Shown piece after piece: positions 8,884 to 20,102 of a stretch of 64,000 bases of DNA. Origin of the DNA: Bradyrhizobium diazoefficiens (lineage in GTDB: Bacteria > Pseudomonadota > Alphaproteobacteria > Rhizobiales > Xanthobacteraceae). Position 1 is the first letter of the stretch. Each line of letters opens with the position of its first letter. The stretch spans positions 2,542,001 to 2,606,000 of the forward strand of contig NZ_JAENXS010000002.1 in the NCBI RefSeq assembly GCF_016612535.1, given 5' to 3'. A model generated the notes under the pieces. It had not been told where the DNA came from. It saw only the letters and a program-made list of their open reading frames with translations, and searched no databases. The translations under genes and the position numbers were made by a program.

Positions 8884-10200
8884 ATGCCGATGAACTGCCT
8901 TGGTTCTCGCCTTGCGGTCGCAACGATTGCGGTCTCGTTCGCCCTCGCACTTCCCGCCTCCGCCCAATTCGCGCCGCCCCCGGCAAAGCCGGCCGCCCCA
9001 AGGGCCACCTCGCCCTCGCCGCGCGCGGCATCGTGCCACAACGGGGCGAGCTTCGATCGCTTCCTCGCAGACGTGAAGAGCCAGGCGGTTGCTGCCGGCG
9101 TGGCGCAGCACACGATCGCGGAGGCCTCGCCCTATCTCGTCTACGACCAGGGCATCGTCAACCGCGACCGCGGCCAGCGCGTGTTCGGCCAGCTCTTCAC
9201 CGAATTTGCTGGCCGTATGGCCGCGCCCTATCGCATGCAGAACGGCCAGCAGCACATCAAGCAACACGCAGCGGCGTTCGCGCGCGCCGAGAAGGAATAC
9301 GGCGTGCCGCCGGCGGTGATCGCCGCATTCTGGGGGCTGGAGAGCGATTTCGGCGTCAACATGGGCAATCTGCCGACGTTGAAATCGCTGGTGTCGCTCG
9401 CTTATGACTGCCGGCGTTCGGAGATGTTCGTGAACGAGACCATCGCCGCGCTGAAGGTCATCGACCGCGGCGATCTCACGCCCGACGAGATGATCGGCTC
9501 CTGGGCCGGCGAGCTCGGCCAGACGCAATTTCTGCCGACGCATTACGTCAACTACGCCGTCGATTATGATGGCGACGGGCGGCGCGACCTCTTGCGCAGC
9601 GAGGACGACGTGATCGGCTCGACCGCGAATTACATCGCCAACGGATTGAAGTGGCGCCGCGGCGAGCCATGGCTGGAAGAGATCAAGGTGCCGCAAAACC
9701 TGCCATGGGATCAGACCGATCTCAGTGTGCAGCTGCCGCGCGCGAAATGGGCGCAGTTCGGGGTCACCTATCCCGACGGCCGTCCACTGCCGAACGACAA
9801 CCTCGCGGCGTCCGTGCTGCTGCCGATGGGGCACAACGGGCCGGCCTTCATGGCGTACGCGAATTTCGCAGCCTATACCGAATGGAATAATTCGCTGATC
9901 TATTCGACCACAGCGGGCTATCTCGCTTCGCGCATTGCGGGCGCCGCCCCAATGCGCAAGCCTGCCGGGCACGTGGCGCAACTGCCGTTCAACGAACTCA
10001 AGCAATTGCAGCAGCTTCTGGTCCAAGCCGGCTTCAATGTCGGCAAGGTCGACGGCGTGCTGGGCCAGCAGAGCCGCGCCGCCGTGAAGGCGATGCAGAT
10101 CAAATACGGCCTGCCGGCCGATTCCTGGCCGACCGCGGAGCTATTGGCCCGCATGCGCGGCGGCACGGCGCAGGCGCAGCCTCCGGCGATGGTGCGGTAG
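8884..10200 (+). CDS. Lytic murein transglycosylase (MltB type) with peptidoglycan-binding domain
   Basis: Exported enzyme that cleaves the glycan strands of peptidoglycan, giving 1,6-anhydro ends. The 438-residue protein has a signal peptide ending PASAQF. The SLT_2 catalytic domain spans about residues 50-340; the catalytic Glu is E153 in FWGLESDFG, and the conserved GELGQTQFLPTHY follows. A PG_binding_1 domain at about 365-425 ends the protein (LVQAGFNVGKVDGVLGQQSRAAV). Its length and domain order match the alphaproteobacterial family. The role is cell-wall remodelling in the periplasm. Confidence 0.93.
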   Translation: MPMNCLGSRLAVATIAVSFALALPASAQFAPPPAKPAAPRATSPSPRAASCHNGASFDRFLADVKSQAVAAGVAQHTIAEASPYLVYDQGIVNRDRGQRVFGQLFTEFAGRMAAPYRMQNGQQHIKQHAAAFARAEKEYGVPPAVIAAFWGLESDFGVNMGNLPTLKSLVSLAYDCRRSEMFVNETIAALKVIDRGDLTPDEMIGSWAGELGQTQFLPTHYVNYAVDYDGDGRRDLLRSEDDVIGSTANYIANGLKWRRGEPWLEEIKVPQNLPWDQTDLSVQLPRAKWAQFGVTYPDGRPLPNDNLAASVLLPMGHNGPAFMAYANFAAYTEWNNSLIYSTTAGYLASRIAGAAPMRKPAGHVAQLPFNELKQLQQLLVQAGFNVGKVDGVLGQQSRAAVKAMQIKYGLPADSWPTAELLARMRGGTAQAQPPAMVR

Positions 10201-10264
10201 GATTTTCGCACCGCACAAGCCGCTTCTGCGATTGTATTTTTCCATGAGGCTCCCATGTGAGTGG

Positions 10265-10290
10265 CTCAGGTTTTCTCCTGAGTTTCCCCT
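10265..10290 (+). terminator. Weak terminator hairpin after the lytic transglycosylase
   Basis: CTCAGG (10265-10270) pairs with CCTGAG (10277-10282) around a six-base loop and is followed by TTTCCCC. The stem is short, so this is a tentative call. Confidence 0.35.
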
Positions 10291-10308
10291 CATTCGAGCG
10301 AGCATCAC

Positions 10309-10812
10309 ATGTCCTTCCATGACGCCGTCGTCCCCGCCTATCTGCAGATGCTGAACAGCCTGACCGGCCTGCTCACCAAAGCCGAGGCGCATTGCGCGGC
10401 CAAAAAGATCGACCCCGGCGTCCTGCTCGGCTCGCGCCTCTTTCCGGACATGCTGCCGCTGTCGAAGCAGATCCAGCTCGTCAGCGATTTCGCCGCCAAG
10501 GGCTGCGCACGGCTGACGCATAGCGAGGTGCCTTCGACGCCCGACACAGAAAAGACGTTTGAGGAGCTGAAGCAGCGGCTCGCCAAGACGATCGACTACG
10601 TCAAATCGTTCAAGCCGGAGCAGTTCGACGGCGCCGATGCCAAGGATGTGACCTTCCCGGCGGGCCCGGACCGGTCCATGACGCTCAAAGGCCAGCAGTT
10701 CTTCAGCGCCGTCTCGCTGCCGAACTTCTATTTCCATGCCACGACCGCCCACGGCATTTTGCGTCACAACGGCGTCGAGATCGGCAAGCGCGATTTCCTC
10801 GGGGTGAACTGA
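10309..10812 (+). CDS. DUF1993 family protein
   Basis: 167 residues starting MSFHDAVVPAYLQMLNSLTGLLTKAEAHCAAKK, the typical beginning of DUF1993 proteins, which have a DinB-like four-helix bundle. The C-terminal NFYFHATTAHGILRHNGVEIGKRDF is also characteristic. The family lacks an assigned reaction; DinB-like folds often bind a metal or thiol cofactor, which is not shown here. It is a single gene, soluble, with a hairpin after the stop. Confidence 0.85.
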   Translation: MSFHDAVVPAYLQMLNSLTGLLTKAEAHCAAKKIDPGVLLGSRLFPDMLPLSKQIQLVSDFAAKGCARLTHSEVPSTPDTEKTFEELKQRLAKTIDYVKSFKPEQFDGADAKDVTFPAGPDRSMTLKGQQFFSAVSLPNFYFHATTAHGILRHNGVEIGKRDFLGVN

Positions 10813-10821
10813 GCTTGCGGG

Positions 10822-10851
10822 GCCGCGGCAGCTGAAATCCGCTGCCGCGGC
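10822..10851 (+). terminator. GC-rich hairpin after the DUF1993 gene
   Basis: GCCGCGGCAG (10822-10831) pairs perfectly with CTGCCGCGGC (10842-10851) across a ten-base loop. There is only a weak CAAATT after it, but the strong stem close to a stop codon suggests termination or transcript protection. Confidence 0.6.
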
Positions 10852-10983
10852 TCAAATTGCACATGAATTATGCTGCGCGGGCGTTGCCGCGCAACTCGCT
10901 TGCACTTTCCGTATGGCTCATCCCTTGCGCTGATTGCCGCGATGCACAAATGTTCCGGACCTCTTAACCTCTGGAAGCCCCCA

Positions 10984-12084
10984 ATGAGCCGTCCGACCAA
11001 ATTGTTTGAGACCTACAAGCTTGGCCCGATCACGCTGGCCAACCGTTTCGTGATGGCGCCGCTGACGCGCAACCGCGCCGTTGCCGGCACGTTCGTACCG
11101 GGTGCGCTCGCCGCCGACTATTACGGCCAGCGCGCTTCTGCGGGCCTCCTGATCACCGAAGCGAGCCAGGTTTCGCAGCAGGGCCAGGGCTATCAGGACA
11201 CCCCCGGCATCTATTCGAAGGACCAGGTCGCGGGCTGGCGCAAAGTCACCGACAAGGTGCATGAGCGCGGCGGCAAGATCTTCATCCAACTCTGGCATGT
11301 CGGCCGCATTTCGCATGTGGACCTCCAGGCGGGTGGCGCCGCTCCGGTGGCGCCGAGCGCAATCCGCGCCAAGGGCAAAACCTTCGTCAACGGCGGCTTC
11401 GCCGACGTCTCCGAGCCCCGCGCGCTCGAGCTCTCCGAAATTCCAGGCATCATCGACGACTTCAAGCGCGCCTCGAAGAATGCGCTGGAAGCCGGATTTG
11501 ACGGCGTCGAGATCCACGGCGCCAACGGCTATCTCCTCGATCAATTCGCCAAGGACGGCGCCAACAAGCGCACCGACGCCTATGGCGGCTCCATTGAGAA
11601 CCGCGCGCGACTGATGCTGGAAGTCTCCCAGGCGGTCGCGGCTGAGGCCGGGGCCGACCGCACCGGCATCCGCATCTCGCCGGTGACGCCTGCCAACGAC
11701 ATCGTGGATTCCAATCCGCAAGCCCTGTTCGATCACATCACCGACGGCCTCAGCGCACTGAAGCTCGTCTATCTCCACGTCGTCGAGGGCGCCACCGGCG
11801 GCCCGCGCGACTTCGCGCCGTTCGACTATGCGAGCCTGCGCAAGCGCTTCTCGGGCGCCTACATCGCCAACAACGGCTACGATTTCGATCTCGCGACCAA
11901 GGTGCTGGACGCGAACGCCGCCGACCTGATCGCCTTCGGCAAGCCGTTCATCTCCAACCCCGATCTGGTCGAGCGGTTGAAGGCGGGCGCGGCGCTGAAC
12001 GATTGGGACAAGAACACGTTCTACGGCGGCGGGGCGAAGGGGTATACGGATTATCCGCTGCTCGCAGCGGAGCCGGCAGAGTAA
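10984..12084 (+). CDS. Old-yellow-enzyme family alkene reductase
   Basis: FMN-dependent, NAD(P)H-using reductase of activated C=C bonds, nitro compounds or nitrate esters; cytoplasmic TIM barrel. The 366-residue product starts MSRPTKLFETYKLGP. Family landmarks are NRFVMAPLTRNRA near the start, QLWHVGRISH, GFDGVEIHGANGYLLDQF with the substrate-binding His and Asn, and ANNGYDFDLATKVL near the FMN phosphate site. An in-frame extension to 10870 is possible but lacks family residues. It is followed by a palindromic repeat and a strong terminator. The physiological substrate is unknown. Confidence 0.93.
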   Translation: MSRPTKLFETYKLGPITLANRFVMAPLTRNRAVAGTFVPGALAADYYGQRASAGLLITEASQVSQQGQGYQDTPGIYSKDQVAGWRKVTDKVHERGGKIFIQLWHVGRISHVDLQAGGAAPVAPSAIRAKGKTFVNGGFADVSEPRALELSEIPGIIDDFKRASKNALEAGFDGVEIHGANGYLLDQFAKDGANKRTDAYGGSIENRARLMLEVSQAVAAEAGADRTGIRISPVTPANDIVDSNPQALFDHITDGLSALKLVYLHVVEGATGGPRDFAPFDYASLRKRFSGAYIANNGYDFDLATKVLDANAADLIAFGKPFISNPDLVERLKAGAALNDWDKNTFYGGGAKGYTDYPLLAAEPAE

Positions 12085-12107
12085 GGCGACACTGTCGCTC
12101 CATCCTC

Positions 12108-12189
12108 CGTCATTGCGAGGAGCTGTTGCGACGAAGCAATCCAGACTACCTCCCTGGAAAGATTCTGGATTGCTTCGCTCGCAATGACA
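12108..12189. repeat. Palindromic intergenic repeat (family B)
   Basis: CATTGCGAGGAGC at the left mirrors GCTCGCAATG at the right, with ACGAAGCAATCCAG and CTGGATTGCTTCG as the inner arms. Another copy lies at about 36279-36333. Found just downstream of the reductase stop codon. Confidence 0.8.
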
Positions 12190-12200
12190 ACGCAACAAAG

Positions 12201-12228
12201 AAAAGGCCGGGATCGCTCCCGGCCTTTT
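12201..12228. terminator. Strong bidirectional terminator
   Basis: AAAA, then the stem-loop GGCCGGGATCGCTCCCGGCC (12205-12224), then TTTT. The A/T tracts on both sides allow it to work on either strand; the reductase ends upstream. An identical stem-loop occurs at 13877-13896. Confidence 0.9.
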
Positions 12229-12291
12229 CTCGTTGGGCGTCTACAAGCCCGCCATATTGCCGTGTCCCAGCATCCTTGCTCTAATACGGCC

Positions 12292-13098
12292 ATGGACGAC
12301 ACCCAGACACTCGTTCGCCGCGCGACGACAGCGGTCAATTCGGGCAAGCCGGACGAGGCGCAACGTCTGTGCGAACAGGGCCTTGCACGTGATCCCGGCG
12401 ATCCCGTGCTGCATCATTTGCTGGCCGCCGTATTGTTCTCCAGGGGTGTCATCGCCCCGGCTCACGCGCATATCGACGTGAGTCTTGCCAAGCAGCCGAA
12501 CAACACGCCGGCCCGGCTGCTGGCCGCCCGCATCGCGCGCAGCGAAGGCCAATTCGACGCCGCGCTCGTACATCTCGATGCCGCGATCGCCACCAGCCCG
12601 CAGCGCGAGATGTTTATCGAGAAGGCACGAACGCTCGATATGGCTGGGCTGCGAGATCAGGCACGCGGAGCCTGGCAGGCGATCCTCAGGGTCATCCCTG
12701 GTCATCAGGAAGCAACGGCGCGACTTGGCCGGCTCTCGTGGGAGGACGGCGACCTTGACACCGCCGCAAAAATGCTCGCGCAAGCGACCGCGACGGACGC
12801 GCCGGCGTCCGTGTGGTTCAACCTTGGCCTCGCGCGACAAGACCTGCGTGACCACGATGGCGCAGCAGACGCCTATCGCAAGGCGTTCGAGCTCAAGCCC
12901 GACCATGCCGAAGCTGCTCTCAACCTCGGCATCTCATTGCAGGAGGGTGGCGACCTCGACAACGCCATGCGCGCCTTCGCCCAGGCCTACCGCCTACGCC
13001 CGCAACTCTTCGGCTCGATCGCGATGGCGCTGACCTCGGCCTCGCATGGCCGCCTGTGGCTCGACGAAGACGAATTGCGCCGTGCTTTAGGGCGTTAG
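12292..13098 (+). CDS. TPR-repeat protein, soluble (268 aa)
   Basis: No signal peptide; starts MDDTQTLVRRATTAVNSGKPDEAQ. Tandem TPR-like helices cover nearly the whole length, with clear units at GKPDEAQRLCEQGLARDP, GQFDAALVHLDAAIATSP, DHDGAADAYRKAFELKP and GDLDNAMRAFAQAYRLRP. The ATG at 12292 is preferred over in-frame codons within the terminator. The 3' end overlaps the convergent next gene by 12 bases. Probably a protein-interaction scaffold; the partner is unknown. Confidence 0.8.
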   Translation: MDDTQTLVRRATTAVNSGKPDEAQRLCEQGLARDPGDPVLHHLLAAVLFSRGVIAPAHAHIDVSLAKQPNNTPARLLAARIARSEGQFDAALVHLDAAIATSPQREMFIEKARTLDMAGLRDQARGAWQAILRVIPGHQEATARLGRLSWEDGDLDTAAKMLAQATATDAPASVWFNLGLARQDLRDHDGAADAYRKAFELKPDHAEAALNLGISLQEGGDLDNAMRAFAQAYRLRPQLFGSIAMALTSASHGRLWLDEDELRRALGR

Positions 13099-13797
13099 GC
13101 GTCCGCGTTTCGCACGAAAATGCTTGCGGTAGACGTTGGGCGCAGCCAGCACGTCGGCGACGACCTTCGCGTAGGCTTGCTGGTGGGCCTCATCGAAGGC
13201 CTCGAACACCAGCTCAGGCGCGTCGCGCGGTACGGCAAAACACTGCGCGACCGGCGTGCCCTTCTCGATGACGCCGGAAAAATCGGGCTCGGTCCATACG
13301 GCCGGAAAGTTGATACCGCCGTCGTGAAATCGGTCGGCGTCGACCAGACCCGAAACCAGGCGGAACGGCAGATCATCGCGGTTGACGGGATGCGTCGCGA
13401 ACAGCGACCAGCCGGGCTCGAGCTCGATGGTCCAGAAACTGTTGAACTTGATCGCAGATTGTCCGTTCGCGAAAGGCGCAGCAGCCAATTGTGCAGCCGG
13501 ATGGAAACTCAAAGGCGCACGTGGATGCCCAGATGTCGCCGGCTCGGGAATGTCCCAGTTCCAGGTGAACCTTCCCGACTCAACCGTGACGTCACACGGC
13601 AGCGGAATCATGACCCCATAGGCCATCGCGTCGACAAAGGGCGGACATTGCTTGACCGTGCGGATGTCCCGGCCGTGGATGTCCGAGTGCGCCTTCGCGG
13701 GCATCGCGCGCAGCCAGTCGGGCAAGGCGGTGCGCGCCGGGTAGGGCCGGACCAGATGATCGGCCAGCCTGGGATCGCAACGGAAAATCATGCGCAT
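13087..13797 (-). CDS. Conserved hypothetical protein (236 aa)
   Basis: MRMIFRCDPRLADHLVRPYPARTALPDWL begins a soluble, aromatic-rich protein with motifs such as MPLPCDV-type strands, NSFWTIELEPGWSLFATHPVNR and GTPVAQCFAVPRD. These beta-rich, Pro/Trp-containing stretches suggest a cupin-like or jelly-roll fold, perhaps a DUF6065-type protein, but I do not recognise it firmly. It is convergent with the TPR gene, sharing 12 bases. The catalytic function is unknown. Confidence 0.7.
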   Translation of the reverse strand: MRMIFRCDPRLADHLVRPYPARTALPDWLRAMPAKAHSDIHGRDIRTVKQCPPFVDAMAYGVMIPLPCDVTVESGRFTWNWDIPEPATSGHPRAPLSFHPAAQLAAAPFANGQSAIKFNSFWTIELEPGWSLFATHPVNRDDLPFRLVSGLVDADRFHDGGINFPAVWTEPDFSGVIEKGTPVAQCFAVPRDAPELVFEAFDEAHQQAYAKVVADVLAAPNVYRKHFRAKRGRLTP

Positions 13798-13870
13798 GGC
13801 GAAGTCTCGTTTCCGGATCTGAAGTCGCTAATTCAGATGACAGAGGTCGACAAGGCAATAGGGCAATACG

Positions 13871-13896
13871 ACAAAAGGCCGGGATCGCTCCCGGCC
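13871..13896 (-). terminator. Terminator of the glp operon
   Basis: GGCCGGGATCGCTCCCGGCC at 13877-13896; read on the minus strand it is followed by TTTTGT. It lies 52 bases after the glpV stop and shows that no further gene, such as glpK, is part of this transcript. Confidence 0.85.
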
Positions 13897-13947
13897 TCCT
13901 GTTGTCGGATGGCCGGGACGAAGCCCTGCCATCACGATATCAGCGAA

Positions 13948-15729
13948 TTACTTCGCGTCAGCGCGCTTCGGCGGCGAGGCCGGCCACGACTTGATCAGCG
14001 TGTCGTAGTCGATGGTCTCGCCCTTCGGCTTCTCGTTCGCGAGCTTGCGCTGCGGAGCGATGTTGCCGTCCTTCGCCGACTTGTCATACCAGTACTCGGC
14101 CGTCTTCTTTGGATTGAGCTTCGGTCCGCAGGCACCCTGCACACCGGACTTCTCCAGACGCTCCATCACCGAATCCTGGGCGGCTGCGAGCGCATCCATC
14201 GCGGCCTGCGGCGTCTTCGCACCGGACGACGCGTCGCCGATGTTCTGCCACCACAATTGCGCAAGCTTCGGATAGTCAGGCACGTTGTTGCCGGTCGGGG
14301 TCCACTGCACGCGCGCCGGCGAGCGGTAGAACTCGATCAGGCCGCCGAGCTTCGGCGCACGCTCCGTGAACGACTTGTCCCAGATGTCGGATTCACGAAT
14401 GAAGGTGAGACCGACATGGCTCTTCTTCAGGCTCACGGTCTTGGAGACGATGAACTGCAGATAGAGCCAGGCCGCCTTGCGGCGATCGACCGGGGTCGAC
14501 TTGAGCAGGGTCGCCGATCCCACGTCCTGGTAGCCGAGCTTCATGCCTTCCTTCCAGTAGGCGCCATGAGGCGAAGGAGCCATACGCCACTTCGGCGTAC
14601 CGTCCGCGTTCATCACCGGCAGGCCGGGCTTCACCATGTCGGCAGTGAAGGCGGTGTACCAGAACACCTGCTGGGCAATATTGCCCTGCGACGGCACCGG
14701 TCCCGATTCGGAGAAGGTCATGCCTTGCGCCTGGGGCGGGGCATATTTCTTCATCCAGTCGAGATACTTCACGATCGAGTAGACCGCCGCCGGGCCGTTG
14801 ACGTCACCGCCGCGCTCGACGCTCGAGCCGACCGGGCGGCAGCCTTCCATGCGGATGCCCCACTCGTCGACCGGAAGGCCGTTCGGAATGCCCTTGTCAC
14901 CATTGCCGGCCATCGACAGCCAGGCGTCGGTGAAACGCCATCCGAGCGAAGGATCCTTCTTGCCGTAATCCATGTGGCCATAGATCCGGGTCCCGTTGAT
15001 TTCCTTGATGTCGTTAGTGAAGAAATCAGCGATATCCTCGTAAGCCGACCAGTTCACGGGAACGCCAAGGTCGTAGCCATACTTGGCCTTGAACTTGGCC
15101 TTGTAGTCGGGGTTGGTGAACCAGTCGTACCGGAACCAATAGAGGTTGGCGAACTGCTGGTCGGGCAATTGATAGAGATGACCGTTCGGCGCGGTCGTGA
15201 ACGACTTGCCGATGAAGTCGTTGACGTCGAGCATCGGGTCGGTGACGTCCTTGCCGTCCTTCGCCATCCAGTCCGTCAGGTCGACGGCCTGGCCGTAGCG
15301 GAAGTGCGTTCCGATGAAGTCGGAATCGTTGATCCAGCCGTCATAGACGTTCTTGCCGGATTGCATCTGGGTCTGGATCTTTTCGACGACGTCACCTTCC
15401 TGGATGATGTCGTGCTTGACCTTGATGCCGGTGATTTCCTCGAACGCCTTGGCAAGCGTGCGGGATTCATATTCGTGGGTCGTCAGCGTTTCGGAGACGA
15501 CGTTGATCTCCATGCCCTTGAAGGGTTCAGCGGCCTTCATGAACCACTGCATTTCCTTCATCGCATCGTCTTTCGACAGGGTCGATGGCTGGAATTCGCT
15601 GTCGATCCACTTCTTGGCGGCGGCTTCGTCCGCGCGCGCCGGCGCGGCAATCGTCATCGAAGCCGCGATCAGCGCGAGCGCGCTGGTCATGGTCAGAAGA
15701 CTGTCCTTGGTCGTCCTCAAGTGTCGCAT
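13948..15729 (-). CDS. glpV: Glycerol ABC transporter, periplasmic binding protein
   Basis: Periplasmic receptor of the GlpSTPQV-type glycerol importer known from Rhizobium leguminosarum. 593 residues with a signal peptide ending APARADE. The body has the layout of a family 1 extracellular solute-binding protein, with FKGMEINVVSETLTTHEYESRTLAKAFEEITGIKV near the N-terminus. At nearly 600 residues it is longer than the usual 400-450 of sugar binders, a trait of this family. Last gene of the operon; 78 bases separate it from the DUF2160 gene, and a terminator follows. The glycerol specificity is inferred from the cluster. Confidence 0.9.
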   Translation of the reverse strand: MRHLRTTKDSLLTMTSALALIAASMTIAAPARADEAAAKKWIDSEFQPSTLSKDDAMKEMQWFMKAAEPFKGMEINVVSETLTTHEYESRTLAKAFEEITGIKVKHDIIQEGDVVEKIQTQMQSGKNVYDGWINDSDFIGTHFRYGQAVDLTDWMAKDGKDVTDPMLDVNDFIGKSFTTAPNGHLYQLPDQQFANLYWFRYDWFTNPDYKAKFKAKYGYDLGVPVNWSAYEDIADFFTNDIKEINGTRIYGHMDYGKKDPSLGWRFTDAWLSMAGNGDKGIPNGLPVDEWGIRMEGCRPVGSSVERGGDVNGPAAVYSIVKYLDWMKKYAPPQAQGMTFSESGPVPSQGNIAQQVFWYTAFTADMVKPGLPVMNADGTPKWRMAPSPHGAYWKEGMKLGYQDVGSATLLKSTPVDRRKAAWLYLQFIVSKTVSLKKSHVGLTFIRESDIWDKSFTERAPKLGGLIEFYRSPARVQWTPTGNNVPDYPKLAQLWWQNIGDASSGAKTPQAAMDALAAAQDSVMERLEKSGVQGACGPKLNPKKTAEYWYDKSAKDGNIAPQRKLANEKPKGETIDYDTLIKSWPASPPKRADAK

Positions 15730-15807
15730 ATAGTGTTTCCTCCGGTTGAAGCGACAAAACTAAATCCAGGCCCGGGTAGACCCCGGATCTGCTCTTTCTC
15801 GCTTGCC

Positions 15808-16137
15808 TCAGACGGTGCGAAAGATCACCGCGCCTGAGACAAACGAAATCACGGTTGCGAGCCACAGGCTCGTAATCTCAACTCCCTCTTCCCCGATGGG
15901 CAGAGTCGCGATCGGGTCAGTGCCAACAAGCCCGATCCACAACAGGTGAATGACGGCGGCCACGATCAGCGAGATGAACAGGCGATCGCCGCGCGTCGTC
16001 GGAATGCGCAGCACGCCGACGCGCTCGGCCTCGGGATAGACAGCCCCAAGCCAGGTCATCACGGCAAGCGTGCAGGCGAGCGCGACGAAGAAGATCGCGG
16101 TCGGCAGCGTCCAGGCCATCCACGCGATGGATTCCAT
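15808..16137 (-). CDS. DUF2160 small membrane protein of the glp transporter
   Basis: 109 residues, three hydrophobic helices (IAWMAWTLPTAIFFVALACTLAV, FISLIVAAVIHLLWIGLV, ITSLWLATVISFVSGAV). Proteins of this family are encoded in GlpSTPQV operons between the permease and binding-protein genes, and their exact role is unsettled. Starts MESIAWMAW at 16137; a longer in-frame reading to 16194 would overlap glpQ and is rejected. Ten bases separate it from the glpQ stop. An accessory membrane subunit is the simplest interpretation. Confidence 0.88.
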   Translation of the reverse strand: MESIAWMAWTLPTAIFFVALACTLAVMTWLGAVYPEAERVGVLRIPTTRGDRLFISLIVAAVIHLLWIGLVGTDPIATLPIGEEGVEITSLWLATVISFVSGAVIFRTV

Positions 16138-16147
16138 TGTTGCCTCC

Positions 16148-16953
16148 CTAGACCCGGCCGAGCGCGAAGCCGCGCGCGATGTAGTTGCGGACAAACCAGA
16201 TCACGAGCGCGCCCGGAATGATGGTGAGCACGCCGGCGGCAGCCAACAGGCCCCAATCCATGCCGGCCGCCGACACCGTTCGCGTCATGACGGCCGCGAT
16301 CGGCTTGGCGTTGACCGAGGTCAGCGTGCGCGCCAGCAGCAGCTCGACCCAGGAGAACATGAAGCAAAAGAAGGCCGCGACGCCGATGCCGCTCGCGATC
16401 AGAGGCACCAGGATCCTGATGAAGAAGCGAGGGAAGGAATAGCCGTCGAGGAAAGCCGTCTCGTCGATCTCGCGCGGCACGCCGGAGACGAAGCCCTCGA
16501 GGATCCACACCGCCAGCGGCACGTTGAAAATGCAATGCGCGAGCGCGACCGCCCACGGCGTATCGAACAGCCCGATCGCCGAATAGAGGTTGAAGAACGG
16601 CAGCGCGTAGACGGCCGCCGGCGCCATCCGGTTCGACAGCAGCCAGAAGAACAGATGCTTGTCGCCGAGGAAGCGATAGCGCGAAAACGCATAGGCCGCG
16701 GGCAAAGCCACGGAAATCGAGATGATGGTATTGATAACCACGTATTCCAGCGAATTGATGTAGCCGGAATACCAGCTCTCGTCGGTGAAGATGCGCCTGT
16801 AGTGCTGGAGCGTCGGCGCGTGCGGCCAGAGCGTCATCGTCGAGACGATCTCGGCGTTGGTCTTGAAGCTCATGTTGACGAGCCAGTAGATCGGCAACAG
16901 CAGGAAGATCAGGAACAACCCCATGATGAGGCGGCGGCCGGGGATCGAATGCA

Positions 16954-16954
<1 letters not shown>
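16148..16954 (-). CDS. glpQ: Glycerol ABC transporter, permease 2
   Basis: Inner-membrane permease of the CUT1/MalG type, 268 residues starting MHSIPGRRLIMGLFLIF. Six hydrophobic helices can be followed. The EAA loop with its conserved Gly is visible as EIDETAFLDGYSFPRFFIRILVPL and contacts the ATPases. The ATG overlaps the glpP stop by one base (TGATG), so the two are translationally coupled. The longer in-frame reading upstream lies inside glpP and is a shadow. Confidence 0.93.
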
Positions 16955-17927
<973 letters not shown>

Positions 17928-17928
<1 letters not shown>

Positions 17929-19013
17929 CAGGTGGCCCCCTCCACCAGAAGGCTGTCGGCATAGACGTGGATATGTGCCGGATCGATTTTCAGCCCGGCG
18001 TTGCCGTCCGGACTGGTGAAGCCCGCCGGCGCGCGCGCCGCGAGCTTGGCATCGCCGAGACGGGCACGCGCGAAGCGGATGCGGCCGAGATCGTCGATGC
18101 GCTCTATCTTTGCCGTGAGCAGGCCGGGCGCGGACGCGACGACCTCGACGAATTCCGGACGCACGCCGATCTCGATCTTGGCGCCAGCAGGCAGATTGTC
18201 GTAGCTGCGGTTGAGCCCAATGACGTGGCCGTCGATCCGTGCCTCGCGCCCCTTCACCTCGGCCGGAATGATGTTCATGCCAGGTGAGCCGATGAAATAG
18301 CCGACGAAGGTGTGCGCCGGCTTGTCGAACAGTTCGGCCGGCGTGCCGCTCTGCACCACCCGGCCGTCATGCATGACGACGACGGTGTCGGCGAAGGTCA
18401 GCGCCTCGGTCTGGTCGTGGGTGACGTAGATCATCGTGAGGTCGAGCTCGCGATGCAGCGCCTTCAGCTTGGAGCGGAGCTGCCATTTCAGCTCGGGATC
18501 GATCACCGTCAGCGGCTCGTCGAACAGCACGGCGGCGACGTCGGAGCGGACGAGGCCGCGGCCGAGCGATATCTTCTGTTTGGCGTCGGCGGTGAGCCGC
18601 GTCGCCTTTCGGTTCAGATAGGGCTCGAGGTCGAGCAGGCGGCCGATCTCGGCGACGCGCTTGTCGATCTCGGCCTTCGGCACGCCGCGGTTCTTCAACG
18701 GAAACGCCAGGTTCTGCCCCACCGTCATGGTGTCGTAGATCACCGGAAACTGGAACACCTGGGCGATGTTGCGCTTCTGGGTTGACAGCGGTGTGATGTC
18801 CTGGCCGTCGAACAGAATCTCTCCGCGCGAGGGCGTGATGATGCCGGAGATGACGTTGAGCAGCGTGGTCTTGCCGCAGCCGCTTGGGCCGAGCAGCGCA
18901 TAGGCGCCGCCCTGCCGCCAGGTCATGGTGACCGGCTTCAGCGCAAAGGTTTCCTCCGGCGCATCATTGCCGCCGTAGGAGTGCGCGAGATCGACGAGGT
19001 CAATGCGGGCCAT
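17928..19013 (-). CDS. glpT: Glycerol ABC transporter, ATPase 2, with degenerate signature motif
   Basis: 361-residue cytoplasmic ATPase of the MalK type with a C-terminal TOBE region. Walker A is GPSGCGKTT, the Q-loop FQFPVIYDTM, Walker B AVLFDEPLTVID and the switch-His loop YVTHDQTEA. At the ABC signature position, where LSGGQ is expected, the sequence reads LTADA (followed by KQKISLGRG), so the key Ser and Gly residues are gone. Its partner GlpS keeps LSGGQ but lacks the switch His (see findings). Gene start MARIDLVDLAHSYGG; 12 bases separate it from the glpS stop. Confidence 0.93.
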
Positions 19014-19025
19014 ATCGCATCTCCC

Positions 19026-20098
<1,073 letters not shown>

Positions 20099-20102
<4 letters not shown>

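Noticed and set aside
13120..15837. Very long (905-codon) plus-strand frame opposite glpV and its neighbour
   Set aside because: It crosses the antisense of two real genes, a terminator and an intergenic gap, and has no domain or motif; a shadow of GC-rich coding on the minus strand.
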